From Modestobacter sp. DSM 44400 (GTDB taxonomy: Bacteria > Actinomycetota > Actinomycetes > Mycobacteriales > Geodermatophilaceae), in the NCBI RefSeq assembly GCF_900107175.1, contig NZ_FNOZ01000033.1:1-46200 (forward strand): a stretch of 46,200 nt of DNA, given 5' to 3'. The notes under the pieces are model-generated. The model saw only the letters and a program-made list of their open reading frames with translations. It was not told the DNA's origin and searched no databases. This document shows, piece after piece, positions 8,505 to 17,128 of this stretch (position 1 is the stretch's first letter; every line of letters begins with the position of its first letter). The translations under genes were made by a program, and so were the position numbers.

Positions 8505-8759
8505 ATGCGCACCGGCACCCAGTTCACCGGCCGGTTGAACCCCAACCAGTCGCTCAAGTGGTTCACCTTCGGATGGCCGACCACCTGGCACGTCGTCCGG
8601 TACGTCGTGCCGACGACGCCTCAGGTCGGGGCGCCGGAGGTGCACTGGGACATCGAGGTCGAGCGGGCCTCTGTGGATCGCTGCACCTACTGGATCACCG
8701 TCAAGAACCTGACCGGCGCGGTGATCGACTTCGAGGGCCGCTACGCCGTTCTGAACTGA
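8505..8759 (+). CDS. Stand-alone copy of the propeller protein's C-terminal domain
   Basis: This 84-residue protein (MRTGTQFTGRLNPNQSLKWF...) aligns along its whole length with residues about 750-836 of the preceding protein. Shared blocks are FTFGWP-TWH-V, GAPEV-WD--VERA, TYWITV-NLT and FEGRYA-L. It lies 12 bases after that gene with GGAGGAG between them. The domain is beta-rich, with many Trp and Tyr, and could be a carbohydrate- or ligand-binding or oligomerising unit. A free copy next to a fused copy suggests self-assembly between the two, or a competing subunit. I know no named family. Confidence 0.75.
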   Translation: MRTGTQFTGRLNPNQSLKWFTFGWPTTWHVVRYVVPTTPQVGAPEVHWDIEVERASVDRCTYWITVKNLTGAVIDFEGRYAVLN

Positions 8760-8765
8760 GGAGCC

Positions 8766-8990
8766 ATGCGCATCACGATCCAGATCGACCGGACGACCCG
8801 CGGTCACGCCGCGGGCGCACCGGCCGCGACCTCGGAGGCCCCGACCGGAGAGGCCCCGGCACTGGACGCCGGTCCGGCGCCGAGCGAGTCGCTGGCGAGC
8901 CTCGCCGGTGCGGCCGAGCAGCACCTGGACGACGTCCGCTCCGCGGGTCCGGCACCGACGTCCGGCGATGACGAGAGGGGAGGCACCTGA
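8766..8990 (+). CDS. Small Ala/Pro-rich protein
   Basis: This 74-residue protein begins MRITIQIDRTTRG, a single beta-strand-like element, and continues into a low-complexity Ala/Pro/Glu linker with one possible helix (SLASLAGAAEQHLDDVRSAG). It starts 6 bases after the previous stop with GAGGAGCC upstream, and its TGA overlaps the next ATG. Operon position and coupling support it as a real gene. The function is unknown. Confidence 0.6.
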   Translation: MRITIQIDRTTRGHAAGAPAATSEAPTGEAPALDAGPAPSESLASLAGAAEQHLDDVRSAGPAPTSGDDERGGT

Positions 8991-9289
8991 TGGGCGAAGT
9001 GCTGCCGATGCTCCTCGGAGGCGCGGTCGGGCTGCTGTTCGGGGCGCTGCGGGCCCGCTGGCGCTGGCTCGTGTGTGGCCTCGCCGCGGTCATCGCCGGG
9101 GTCACCGCCACGGTGGCGAGCGGTGAGTTCCGGCTGAGCTGGGCGTTCCTGCTGGTGGACATCCCGCTCGTCGTCGCGTCGGCGCTGGTCGTCCAGCTCG
9201 TGGTGATCCGCGGCCGGCAACGCTGGTTTCCGGCGCTGGCCGACCCGGGCCTGCGCCCCGGTCCGGCCCCCCGCCCAGACGCCGGCTGA
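8990..9289 (+). CDS. Small integral membrane protein, three helices
   Basis: This 99-residue protein has three predicted membrane segments: about residues 4-20 (VLPMLLGGAVGLLFGAL), 27-44 (WLVCGLAAVIAGVTATVA) and 50-74 (LSWAFLLVDIPLVVASALVV). A charged Pro-rich tail follows. It starts by ATGA overlap with the previous gene, so it belongs to the propeller operon. It could anchor neighbours at the membrane. I do not recognise the family. Confidence 0.7.
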   Translation: MGEVLPMLLGGAVGLLFGALRARWRWLVCGLAAVIAGVTATVASGEFRLSWAFLLVDIPLVVASALVVQLVVIRGRQRWFPALADPGLRPGPAPRPDAG

Positions 9290-9301
9290 GGCGGTGCCCC
9301 C

Positions 9302-10309
9302 GTGCCCGTGGGCCAGTTCGTCACCAAGCAGACCTGGATGCTGGACCGGGTCGAGGTGCGCGACATCGTCTCGGCCGACGGAGGCAACCCGGGCGACGAC
9401 GTCGGTGCGGGACGACTTCGACGTCACCCCGGACGACGGCTACCGCCACCTGGTCGCGCTGATCCCGGGGAGCGGCGGGCGGATGCACTGCGAGACGTAT
9501 CCCCTCGAGGCCGTGTCGGTCAACCGTGACCAGGCCTGGTCGTTGCCGAAGAAGGGCGAGGCCGCCGTCTTCGAGGTACGCGACCCAGCCACCGGTGCGC
9601 GCCGACCGCTCAGGGTCGGGGACCACGTGCGGGTGGTCGGCAGGTCTTCCAGGCCCGGTACGCCGTCTCCTGGCGGCCGCGGCTGGCCGCGGCGCCGGTC
9701 ACCGTCACGGCCCCGCCCGCCGGGCCGTCCGCCGAGTTCACCGTCCCGGTGGTCAACATCGGGCCCGACCCGGTGACGATGCACACCGTCCGACTGCGCA
9801 GCGGCGACCCCGCGGTCTTCGCCATGGACGCCCCGGCCGCGCCGGTCGTGCCGGCACGGGGCACGGGGGCCCTGCGCGGTCATTACGCGCCCGGGGGCTC
9901 CGGTCACCACAGGGCCGAGGTGGAGGTGCTCAGCAACGATCCGGCAGCTGACCCGCTGCTCGTGACGGTCGAGGGCCTCACCACCGACGCGTCCGGGAGG
10001 CTGCGCGTCCAGGTCGAGCCCGCCGGCATCAGGCTGGGGCGGGCGACGGACGTCACCGTCGTCACCACGGACAGTGGGAGCGGCACCCGGGTCGCCGGGA
10101 CGGCCCGGGTCGACAACTACGACGCCTCGGGCGGGCACACCCCGTTCCAGCAGCCGACCAACCAGCCGTTCCGGATGACGTTCCACCCGGAGAAGGAGTG
10201 GGATGAGGAGACCAAGCGATGGATCATGGGGAGCAGGCCGGAGGGCACCGTGACGGTCCCCGCCTACGAGCAGGACGCCGGCATGCCGATCCCCTTCCGG
10301 TTCTCATGA
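9302..10309 (+). pseudogene. Frameshifted protein with choice-of-anchor D-like Ig domain
   Basis: The reading starts at GTG 9302 (MPVGQFVTKQTWMLDRVEVR), moves to another frame near 9400-9412 (VRDDFDVTPDDGYRHLVALI, then DHVRVVG), and returns to the first frame near 9636-9641 (QVFQARYAVSWRPRL). It runs to the stop at 10309. The two shifts compensate, so about 335 residues would be restored. The C-terminal half has an Ig-like beta-sandwich of the choice-of-anchor D type (PSAEFTVPVVNIGPDPV, later VEVLSNDPAADPLLVTVEG). It follows the membrane protein by 12 bases. Either the shifts are sequencing errors or the gene is recently broken; intact codon use through all three segments favours error or a very young lesion. 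Confidence 0.6.
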
Positions 10310-10345
10310 CGGCCGGACACCGGGGCCCGCCGACGCCCCTCACCG

Positions 10346-10377
10346 GTGACAGCCCGGTGACACCGCAGCTTTAGCGT
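10346..10377 (+). promoter_or_regulatory. SARP-type repeat promoter for the metalloprotease-caspase operon
   Basis: GTGAC at 10346-10350 and 10357-10361 are 11 bp apart. Exactly 8 bases after the heptamer GTGACAC comes TAGCGT at 10372-10377, the best -10 match (TAnnnT) of all the sites. Confidence 0.75.
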
Positions 10378-10540
10378 CCGGAGTGACCACGGGTGCGGGA
10401 CGAGGCCGCGCCGGGTGCGCCGTCAGGTGTGCCGGCCGTGGCCGGGAGTGGAGCGAGCAGACCCCATCCGAGACCGCCCGGCGGCCGTCGTCTCCCGTAC
10501 GCGACGGTGCGGCGCCGGGTGCACACCCGAGGAGACCCTC

Positions 10541-11227
10541 ATGGCTGAGAACGCCCGTCACTACTGCATCGCCATCGCCCACCAGCCGACCGAGCTCCAG
10601 ACCAGGGCCGCCCTCGTCGAGGAGTTCAAGTGGACGGTCGGGACCCAGGTCAACGTCCAGTTCGTCGGCGGGGAGGAATCGCTTCAGGAACGGGTACGGG
10701 CCGTCGCTGAGGAATGGGTCGGCCCGGACATGGCCAACGTCGGGCTCCAGTTCGGCGGCGCGGGCCGCGGGGACGTGCGGGTCGCCTTCCTCGAAGGCGA
10801 TGGATCCTGGTCCTACATCGGCACGGTGGCCCAGCAGATCGACGTCGACCAGCCGACGATGAACTACGGCTGGCTGACCCCCGACTCACCGGACGACGAG
10901 CTGCGCCGCGTGGTCCTGCACGAGTTCGGTCACGCCCTCGGCTTGATCCACGAGCACCAGAACCCCAACCAGCCCATCCAGTGGAACCGAGATGCGGTGA
11001 TCGCCGACCTCTCCGGCCCGCCGAACAACTGGGGTCCCCAGACCATCGAGAACAACATCTTCGCCCGCTACGACCCCGCCACGCTCGAGAGCACGCCGGT
11101 GGACCCGGACTCGATCATGATGTACCCGATCCCGGCGTCCTGGACGACGGACGGCTTCTCCGTCGGGCTCAACCGCGAGCTGTCCTCGACCGACACGGAC
11201 TTCATCAAGAAGGCCTATCCGTGGTGA
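10541..11227 (+). CDS. Zinc metalloprotease (metzincin, astacin/matrixin-like)
   Basis: This protein of 228 residues has the metzincin signature HEFGHALGLIHEH at residues 127-139, with the zinc-binding histidines at 127, 131 and 137, and a Met-turn SIMMYP near 191-196. It begins MAENARHYCIAIAHQP without a signal peptide or propeptide, so it is made as a cytoplasmic protein, unlike most secreted family members. The ATG at 10541 is preceded by AGGAG at the proper distance; longer in-frame starts would lie in the promoter leader. It overlaps the caspase-like gene by a few bases and is probably co-translated with it. Being unsecreted, it would need another exit route, which makes it a candidate eCIS cargo. 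Confidence 0.85.
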   Translation: MAENARHYCIAIAHQPTELQTRAALVEEFKWTVGTQVNVQFVGGEESLQERVRAVAEEWVGPDMANVGLQFGGAGRGDVRVAFLEGDGSWSYIGTVAQQIDVDQPTMNYGWLTPDSPDDELRRVVLHEFGHALGLIHEHQNPNQPIQWNRDAVIADLSGPPNNWGPQTIENNIFARYDPATLESTPVDPDSIMMYPIPASWTTDGFSVGLNRELSSTDTDFIKKAYPW

Positions 11228-13728
11228 CGGCACCCGCCGGCGGCCTCATGGCCCGCGACCACGCCCTGGTCGTCGGCATCTCGCACTACCCACAGCTGGC
11301 CGCCGAGGGGGTCGCCGCCGACCTGCATGGTCCCGACCACGACGCGCTCGCCGTCCGGGACTGGCTCGTGGACGGAACCGGTGGGCGGCTGCCTTCGGAC
11401 CACGTCGTCCTGATCCGGACCGCGGACTGCGTGGCCGACGACGCCGACCCCCAGCCGGCCAGCCAGCGGGTCAAGGAGGCGCTGGAGGACCTGGAGAAGC
11501 GGACGCGCGGCAGCCCCGGCCGCCGGCTCTACCTGTACTTCTCCGGGCACGGGTTCGCCCCCGACCTGGAGGAGGCGGCCGTCTTCACCGCGGAGGCCAG
11601 CCAGCTCAGCCCCTCGCACGTGTACGCCCATGCCTGGCTGCGCTGGTTCCGGAAGGCACAGCGGTTCGAGCAGTCGGTGCTCTGGGTGGACGCCTGCATG
11701 AACTACCAGCAGTCCATCCCGGTCCAGCCGGTGCCGTTGCGGACCCAGCTGGGGACGGCTGTCCCGGGACCTGCGTTCATCTCGGTGGCCGCGCAGACCA
11801 AGAGTGCGCTCGAGGTCGCGATGCCGGACGGAGAGGTGCACGGCGTCTTCACCTGGACGCTGCTGGAGGGCCTGCGGGGCGGGGCCGCGGACCGCCGCGG
11901 CCGGGTCACCGGCGAGAGCCTGCAGGACTTCTTGCACAACGCGATGGCCGAGTTCCTGCCACCTGCGGTGAAGCGGACCGCCGCGGTCGACCTGCAGCCC
12001 TTCGTGCGGGCCGACGAGGGGATGGACTTCGCCCGGTTCCGCACCCGGCCGGTCTACGACGTGACGCTCGCGCTCCCCGCCGCGTCCGCCGGTCAGGAGA
12101 TGCGCCTGTGGTCGGGTGCCCCGCACCGGCAGGTCGTCGGCCAGCAGCTCACCGGTCCGGAGTGGACGGGGGAGGTGGTACGCGGGCTCTACGTGGTCGA
12201 CGTCCCGGACGCCGGGTTGCGGCAGGGCTTCCAGGTGACCGGGTCGGGAGCCGTCCAGGTCACCGTGGAGCAGCGGGGTCCGGCGGTGGTCCCGTGCGAC
12301 GGGTCGGAGCTGTTCACCCTCGAGGTGGACGTCCCCAACCCGGCCACGACGGTCGTCGTCGTCGACCACGAGTTCCAGCGGGTGCTCACCGACACCGGGC
12401 ACCTGGCGGAGACCGAGGCGCCCGGGGTCTACAAGGTCCGCACGCTGTTCGGCCGCGACCTCACCACCGCGTCGGAGCTGGTGGTCCTGCTGGACGCCGA
12501 CCTCGTCGTGGCCGCGGACGGGGCTGCGCTGCTCACCGCGGCGCCGCTGCCCGGGAGCGCCGCGCCGGACGCCCAGCACTCCGCGCTGTTCACCGCCGCG
12601 GGAGCGGCGCCGGACCCCGGCACCGCCGGCGCCGGGTCGGCGGTGTCGGTGATGGGGCGCTACAGCATCGAACTCGGTGACGACGCCCCGACCCCGGTGC
12701 TCCCGCATCCACTGGGCGGACTGCGGCTGGTCGACCCCGCGGGGCACGTCGTGGCCGACCTGGTCGAGGGACCACCGGCTTCCGCCGACCGGGAGGCACC
12801 GGTGGCCGTCTGGGAGCGGGCCGTCGCGCCGGGCACCTACGCACTACGGCAGGAACTGGCGCACGGCACCTTCGAGGGCTCGGTCGTCGTCTCCGCGGGA
12901 TGGGTGACCCAGGTCGTGCTGCGGCGTACCACCGGCCTGGGCGGCGGTTGGCGCGACGGGCGGGGGGAGGCGGCCGGCGTGGTGCACCCGGACGACGTGG
13001 CACTCTTCATGCACCGGCCGGGCGCCCCGGCCGCACCTGACCAGGACGAGGCGGTCGAGGGCGCGCGGCTGGCACTGGTGCAAGGGCGGGACGTGTTCAG
13101 CGGCGGACGCGGGGGTGGGCTGCGCCGCGCGTTGCTCGAGGAGTACGAGGACCCGGTCGCCGGCATCATCGGCGGCCACCTGCTGCTCCGGGCGATGGCC
13201 GGGCCGGCGGGGACGGACAGCGGCCGGGCGGCACTGTTCGACCAGGCGGTGACGCGGCTGCGGGGACTGCTGGGCGACGAGCACCCCGACGTGCGGGCGC
13301 TGTCGCTGCGGTGCTCCGACCCGGCGCTGCGCGCCACCCGGCCCTTCACGGCCCCCCCGATGTTCAGCGCGAGCTGGCAGCTGGTCGTCGCGGGCTCCTA
13401 CGACCGGCCCGAGCTGGTGCCTGCGGCGACCTGGGCCCGGGTGCACGCCTCCACCCGGATCGGGCCGCTCTTCATCTGGGCAGCCGACGCGGCGACCCAG
13501 CGGGCGCACAGCCGTCAGCTCCGTGCATGGGTCGACGGTTACGTCGAGACCGACGGGTCGGCCCCGCTCCCGGCGGCCACCGTCCGCGGCGGCGCGACCT
13601 CGCTCTCCAGCCCGGTCCGGGGTGCCCCTGAGCCGGTTCCGTCGGGGGTCTGGGACGCCGCCCGGAGCCTCGGGATCCCCGCCACCGCGGCGGCGGGCCT
13701 CTGGCAGGCGCGGATCGCGTCCCCATGA
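11221..13728 (+). CDS. Caspase-like (C14) peptidase with long C-terminal region
   Basis: This protein of about 835 residues has an N-terminal caspase domain: HALVVGISHYP near residue 15, YFSGHGF with the catalytic His at 110, and WVDACMNY with the catalytic Cys at 159. The domain ends near residue 280. A long beta-rich region follows, with repeated sandwich-like segments, and the last 250 residues are helical (EGARLALVQGRD, LLEEYEDPVAGIIGGHLLLRAMAG). No signal peptide is seen. Starts at GTG 11221 and 11224 both overlap the metalloprotease stop; AGAAGG is just upstream. ATG 11248 is a possible later start. The stop overlaps the next ATG. Bacterial caspase homologues often act in regulated cell death or immunity. 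Confidence 0.88.
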   Translation: MVTAPAGGLMARDHALVVGISHYPQLAAEGVAADLHGPDHDALAVRDWLVDGTGGRLPSDHVVLIRTADCVADDADPQPASQRVKEALEDLEKRTRGSPGRRLYLYFSGHGFAPDLEEAAVFTAEASQLSPSHVYAHAWLRWFRKAQRFEQSVLWVDACMNYQQSIPVQPVPLRTQLGTAVPGPAFISVAAQTKSALEVAMPDGEVHGVFTWTLLEGLRGGAADRRGRVTGESLQDFLHNAMAEFLPPAVKRTAAVDLQPFVRADEGMDFARFRTRPVYDVTLALPAASAGQEMRLWSGAPHRQVVGQQLTGPEWTGEVVRGLYVVDVPDAGLRQGFQVTGSGAVQVTVEQRGPAVVPCDGSELFTLEVDVPNPATTVVVVDHEFQRVLTDTGHLAETEAPGVYKVRTLFGRDLTTASELVVLLDADLVVAADGAALLTAAPLPGSAAPDAQHSALFTAAGAAPDPGTAGAGSAVSVMGRYSIELGDDAPTPVLPHPLGGLRLVDPAGHVVADLVEGPPASADREAPVAVWERAVAPGTYALRQELAHGTFEGSVVVSAGWVTQVVLRRTTGLGGGWRDGRGEAAGVVHPDDVALFMHRPGAPAAPDQDEAVEGARLALVQGRDVFSGGRGGGLRRALLEEYEDPVAGIIGGHLLLRAMAGPAGTDSGRAALFDQAVTRLRGLLGDEHPDVRALSLRCSDPALRATRPFTAPPMFSASWQLVVAGSYDRPELVPAATWARVHASTRIGPLFIWAADAATQRAHSRQLRAWVDGYVETDGSAPLPAATVRGGATSLSSPVRGAPEPVPSGVWDAARSLGIPATAAAGLWQARIASP

Positions 13729-14306
13729 CCGACGGACGAGCGCCGGGGGTGGGGTACTCCTTCGCCCTGGCCGACACGCTCTCGCTGTCCTTCCAGCGGT
13801 ACCCGTGCCCGGAGTCGGCGGTCGTCCATGAACTGCCCCGCAGCTGGGGGGCGCTGCCGGTGGCGCCGGGAGGCTCGCGCAGTCTGGTCGTGCCGGTCGC
13901 CGACGGGGAGGCCGTCTGGGTGGGACTCTCCCGGCCGCCGGATGCCCCTGCCTGGGAGCTGCGGGTGCTGGCGCACCTGCGGCCGGGCGGTCCCACGGAT
14001 GCCGTGACGGGGGCCGGGGGCACCGACGCCGCCGGCGACCTGGCGGTCCTGCGGGTGCCGCCACAACGGTCTTTGGAGGGCATCGCGCGACGTGCCGGGG
14101 GATGGTGGTCGTTGACCCGCCTCGCTGCTGGCCCGGGCGCCCCCGGGTGCAGCGGGCTGGAGGTCTGGCCGCAGCCGGCCGGTGGCCCGCCGGAGCCGCC
14201 GTGGACGGTGCAGCTCGTCGACCCGGCCGCCTTCACCGCGCAGACCGGGGCCGAGGTCCCCCCGCTCGCCCCCGACGCGCCCTACGGGGGATGGCGGCTG
14301 CCGTGA
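13725..14306 (+). CDS. Hypothetical protein coupled to the caspase-like gene
   Basis: This protein of 193 residues starts MTDGRAPGVGYSFALADTLS by ATGA overlap with the caspase-like gene. The sequence is beta-rich with many Pro and Gly, and it has no membrane segment, signal peptide or cysteine cluster apart from single cysteines. It may be an inhibitor, partner or regulatory subunit of the caspase-like protein, judged only from tight coupling. I do not recognise a family. Confidence 0.65.
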   Translation: MTDGRAPGVGYSFALADTLSLSFQRYPCPESAVVHELPRSWGALPVAPGGSRSLVVPVADGEAVWVGLSRPPDAPAWELRVLAHLRPGGPTDAVTGAGGTDAAGDLAVLRVPPQRSLEGIARRAGGWWSLTRLAAGPGAPGCSGLEVWPQPAGGPPEPPWTVQLVDPAAFTAQTGAEVPPLAPDAPYGGWRLP

Positions 14307-14360
14307 CCGGCCGGCGGTGACGGCGGGGAGACACCCCGGTGACGGCGGTGCGGCCAGCCT
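14303..14360 (+). promoter_or_regulatory. SARP-type triple-repeat promoter for the second metalloprotease gene
   Basis: GTGACGG at 14317, the near match GAGACAC at 14328 and GTGACGG at 14339 are spaced 11 and 11 bp. CAGCCT at 14355-14360 follows after 9 bases. A further GTGACC at 14303 overlaps the stop codon of the upstream gene. The next gene starts at 14398. Confidence 0.65.
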
Positions 14361-14397
14361 CGGCGAGAACGGCTCGGATGCACCCCGGCGGGGTGCC

Positions 14398-15697
14398 GTG
14401 GAGCGTTCGCGGGAGGTCGCCCTGCGTCCGAGACAGTGGCCGTGGGCGGTTCTCCTCTGCCGATGGTCCGACGCGCCGGAGGAGCCACGACCGCCGGACT
14501 TGTACGAGGCGTTGTTCACCCGGAGCGGCGCCGGCGGAGTGGTCGACTACTGGCAGCAGGTGACCTACGGGACGCTCGACCTGACCGGCTCCCGGGTCTT
14601 CGGCTGGCTGCCCATGAGCCACGGCACCGCGGAGATCGCGGAGATCGCGGATCTGACGTTCCCGGGGGACCGTGCCCGGCTGGCCGCCTGGGGGCGCGAG
14701 GCAGCGCATGTGGCCGGAATCGACCTCACCCCGTATCGCTCCGTCCTCGTCGTCCAGAACCGCGGTCCCGACCACGGCGCCACCGCCAGCGGAGACGTCG
14801 TCATCGTGCACACCGATCCCGGGCTGTGCGAGTTCGGCTTCATCTGCCACGAGATGGGGCGCGGCTTCGGACTCCCGCACTCCTACGCCCACCCCGACAT
14901 CGGATACGGGGACGGCTGGGACCTGATGAGCTTCGCCTCCACGACCTTCCAGTGCCCGATCGCGTTCCGCGGTGCATCGGGGGCGGCCACCGTGGGGCTC
15001 AACGCCCACAACTTGCTCCGGCTGGACGTCATCGACCCCTCCCGGCGGTGGACCCTCGCCCACCCGGACGTCAGCGCCACGGTCGTGCTGGACCCGCTCA
15101 ACCAGCCGGCGATCGGCAGCCGTGGTGCCCTGGTGCTCGAACTGCTCCCGTCGGCGACCCGTCCCGCCCGACCGGACGGCAGCACCTGGACGTCGAGTTC
15201 CACGAACGGGCCGGATGGGACCCGACCATCCCGGCCGATGCGGTGACGATCCACCAGGTCCGGACGGACGGGCGCTCCTACCTCCAGCCCGGGATCTGGT
15301 CCCGGTTCGCGGCCGGCGAAAGCTTCACCGTGCCGGACCCGGCCGTGACGATCGCGGTGACAGCGCTGTCGTCGGACCCAGCGTCGGCCACGGTCCGCGT
15401 CTGGGACGCCCCGGACGGGTCCCTGCGGAAGGAGGACTCCAAGCCGAAGGTCTATCTGATGGCGCAGGGCCACAAGTGCTGGGTGACCTCGCCGGCCGTC
15501 CTGGCGGCGCTCGGGCGCGGTTGGGCAGACAGGACGTCGGGGCGACCAACACGGCGATCACGCACACCTTCCGGGCGCGTCGGGTGCGCACCCCGGGGCC
15601 ACCGCCAGCGGAGTTCGAGCTGGTCTGGCCCATCGTGGTCGCCCTCGTCCCCGGGTTCCCCGGAACACCCGTCGACTGCGGGTTCCCGGAGGACTGA
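14398..15697 (+). pseudogene. Frameshifted M6-like metalloprotease with altered zinc motif
   Basis: From GTG 14398 the protein reads REVALRPRQWPWAVLLCRW and has an M6/immune-inhibitor-A-like core: VVDYWQQVTYGTLDLTGS, YRSVLVVQNRG and CHEMGRGFGLPHSY near 14847-14886, then GDGWDLMSFAS. The usual motif is HExxHxxGxxH; here the second histidine is Arg (codon CGC), so one zinc ligand is missing. The frame breaks near 15140-15175 (resuming QHLDVEFHERAGWDPTIPAD) and again near 15515-15535 (resuming DVGATNTAITHTFRAR), ending at 15697. It has its own repeat promoter. The product may be an inactive binding homologue, or the gene may be decaying; the two shifts could also be sequence errors. Confidence 0.65.
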
Positions 15698-15719
15698 CCA
15701 ACGACCGGCGCGGCCGGGG

Positions 15720-15762
15720 GTGACGGCGGACTGACGCGCTGGTGACGGCACCGGCGGACCAT
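15720..15762 (+). promoter_or_regulatory. SARP-type triple-repeat promoter for the DUF3616 gene
   Basis: GTGACGG at 15720, CTGACGC at 15731 and GTGACGG at 15742 are spaced exactly 11 and 11 bp. GACCAT at 15757-15762 follows the last heptamer after 8 bases. The gene starts at 15806. Confidence 0.75.
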
Positions 15763-15805
15763 CACCGGAGACGGCCGCACGGGCCGGTTCGGAAGGGAGG
15801 CCGCG

Positions 15806-16870
15806 ATGGCCGTCGCGCGTCAGACCTGCCTCCGGTTCCGCGACTCCGGTTCCGCACCGTCCGGGTTGTCCGCGGTGTGCCGGGACGGGCTGTGGCTGTG
15901 GGTGGCCGGGGACGAGGCGCCGCAGCTGGAGCGGTTGGCGGAGTCGCCCGACGGCGCGTCATACGCCGATGCCCGGTCGTTCCGGCTGGGCGACGTCCTC
16001 GACCTCCCGGAGGGGCCCGACGAAGAGGTCGACGTCGAGGGTCTGGACCGCTCCTCAGACCACCTCTGGCTGGTCGGGTCGTACAGCCGCACCCGGCGGG
16101 AGGTCCGGTCCAAGGACACCGAGGCGGAGGCGGTGGATCGGCTGGCGACCGTCCGGTCGCACGCCAACCGGCACGTGCTGGCCCGGCTGCCCCTCGCCGA
16201 GGGCCGCGACGGCGCGGTCCCGGTCCGCTCGACCACTGGCGCGGACGGCGTCGAGCGGGCCGCCGCCCTGCTCGACGGCGGCGTGGGCGGACTGGCCGAC
16301 CAGCTGTCCCTTGACCAGCATCTGGCACCGTTCCTCGCGATCCCCAGCAAGGACAACGGCCTGGACGTCGAGGGCATCGTCGCGCTCGGGGACACGGTCC
16401 TCCTGGGCCTGCGAGGGCCGGTGCTGCGGGGGTGGGCCGTCGTCCTGGCGCCTCCGTCCCCGCGGCGTGCCCGGGCGGTCGGACCGGCTGACGCTCGGGT
16501 CCGACCGGCCGGCCCACCGGACGTACTTCCTGGACCTGGACGGGCTGGGGGTCCGCGATCTCTGCCGCGTCGGCGACGACATCATCGTGCTGGCCGGTCC
16601 GACGATGGACCTTGACGGCCCGGTGCGCCTGTACCGCTGGCGCGGCGGCGCGCTGACCCCGGACGCCACCGTCGTGCGTCGGGACGACCTGCGCCGCGTC
16701 GGGAAGCTGCCGCACGGCAGGGGGGAGACGGCGGGGAAGGACCACGCCGAGGGCATCACGCTGCTGCCGGCCGGGGGGACGCGACCTCGCTGCTCGTCGT
16801 GTACGACAGTCCGGCACCGGCACGGGAGGACGACGGTGTCCTCGCCGATGTCGTGACGCTGCAGGACTGA
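15806..16870 (+). pseudogene. DUF3616 family protein, frameshifted
   Basis: From ATG 15806 (GGAAGGGAGG upstream) the protein reads in three frames that together give about 354 residues of a DUF3616 protein. Family marks are EEVDVEGLDRSSDHLWLVGS, DNGLDVEGIVALGDTVLLGL followed by RGPVLRGWAVVL, FLDLDGLGVRDLC and EGITLLPAG, with the end DVVTLQD. Shift points lie near 16455-16480 and in a run of six G at about 16777-16782, a likely place for a sequencing slip. The family is a beta-propeller-like protein of unknown function. It is a single-gene unit with its own promoter. Confidence 0.7.
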
Positions 16871-16880
16871 GGAGGGCGCC

Positions 16881-16912
16881 GTGATGTCCCGGTGACACCG
16901 TCCGGGCACGCT
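16881..16912 (+). promoter_or_regulatory. SARP-type repeat promoter for the small ORF-GH13 unit
   Basis: GTGATG at 16881 and GTGACAC at 16892 are 11 bp apart, and CACGCT at 16907-16912 follows after 8 bases. A small ORF starts at 16938. Confidence 0.65.
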
Positions 16913-16937
16913 CGCCCGCAGCGGCCCGCCGCGTGAG

Positions 16938-17063
16938 GTGCTCAGCACGCAGGGGCTGATCGAGGACCTGCACGCGGCGGTGCACGCCGGCGAAGCGGTG
17001 GTGGGCGCGGGCGTCCTCGCCACCGGCCGGCGCCCCAGTCCTCCGGAGGTGACGTACGGGTGA
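16938..17063 (+). CDS. Possible 41-residue small protein
   Basis: A GTG start about 25 bases after the predicted -10 opens a frame of 41 codons: VLSTQGLIEDLHAAVHAGEA, followed by VVGAGVLATGRRPSPPEVTYG. It reads like one amphipathic helix followed by a turn. It ends 65 bases before the GH13 start. It may be a real leader peptide or small protein, or the remnant of a larger gene. No family is recognised. Confidence 0.4.
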   Translation: MLSTQGLIEDLHAAVHAGEAVVGAGVLATGRRPSPPEVTYG

Positions 17064-17128
17064 GGTGCGATGCCCGGCGTCGCGCCGTTCGAGGGCAGAC
17101 CGGGTCCGACAGGGAGAGAGCGTCCGCG

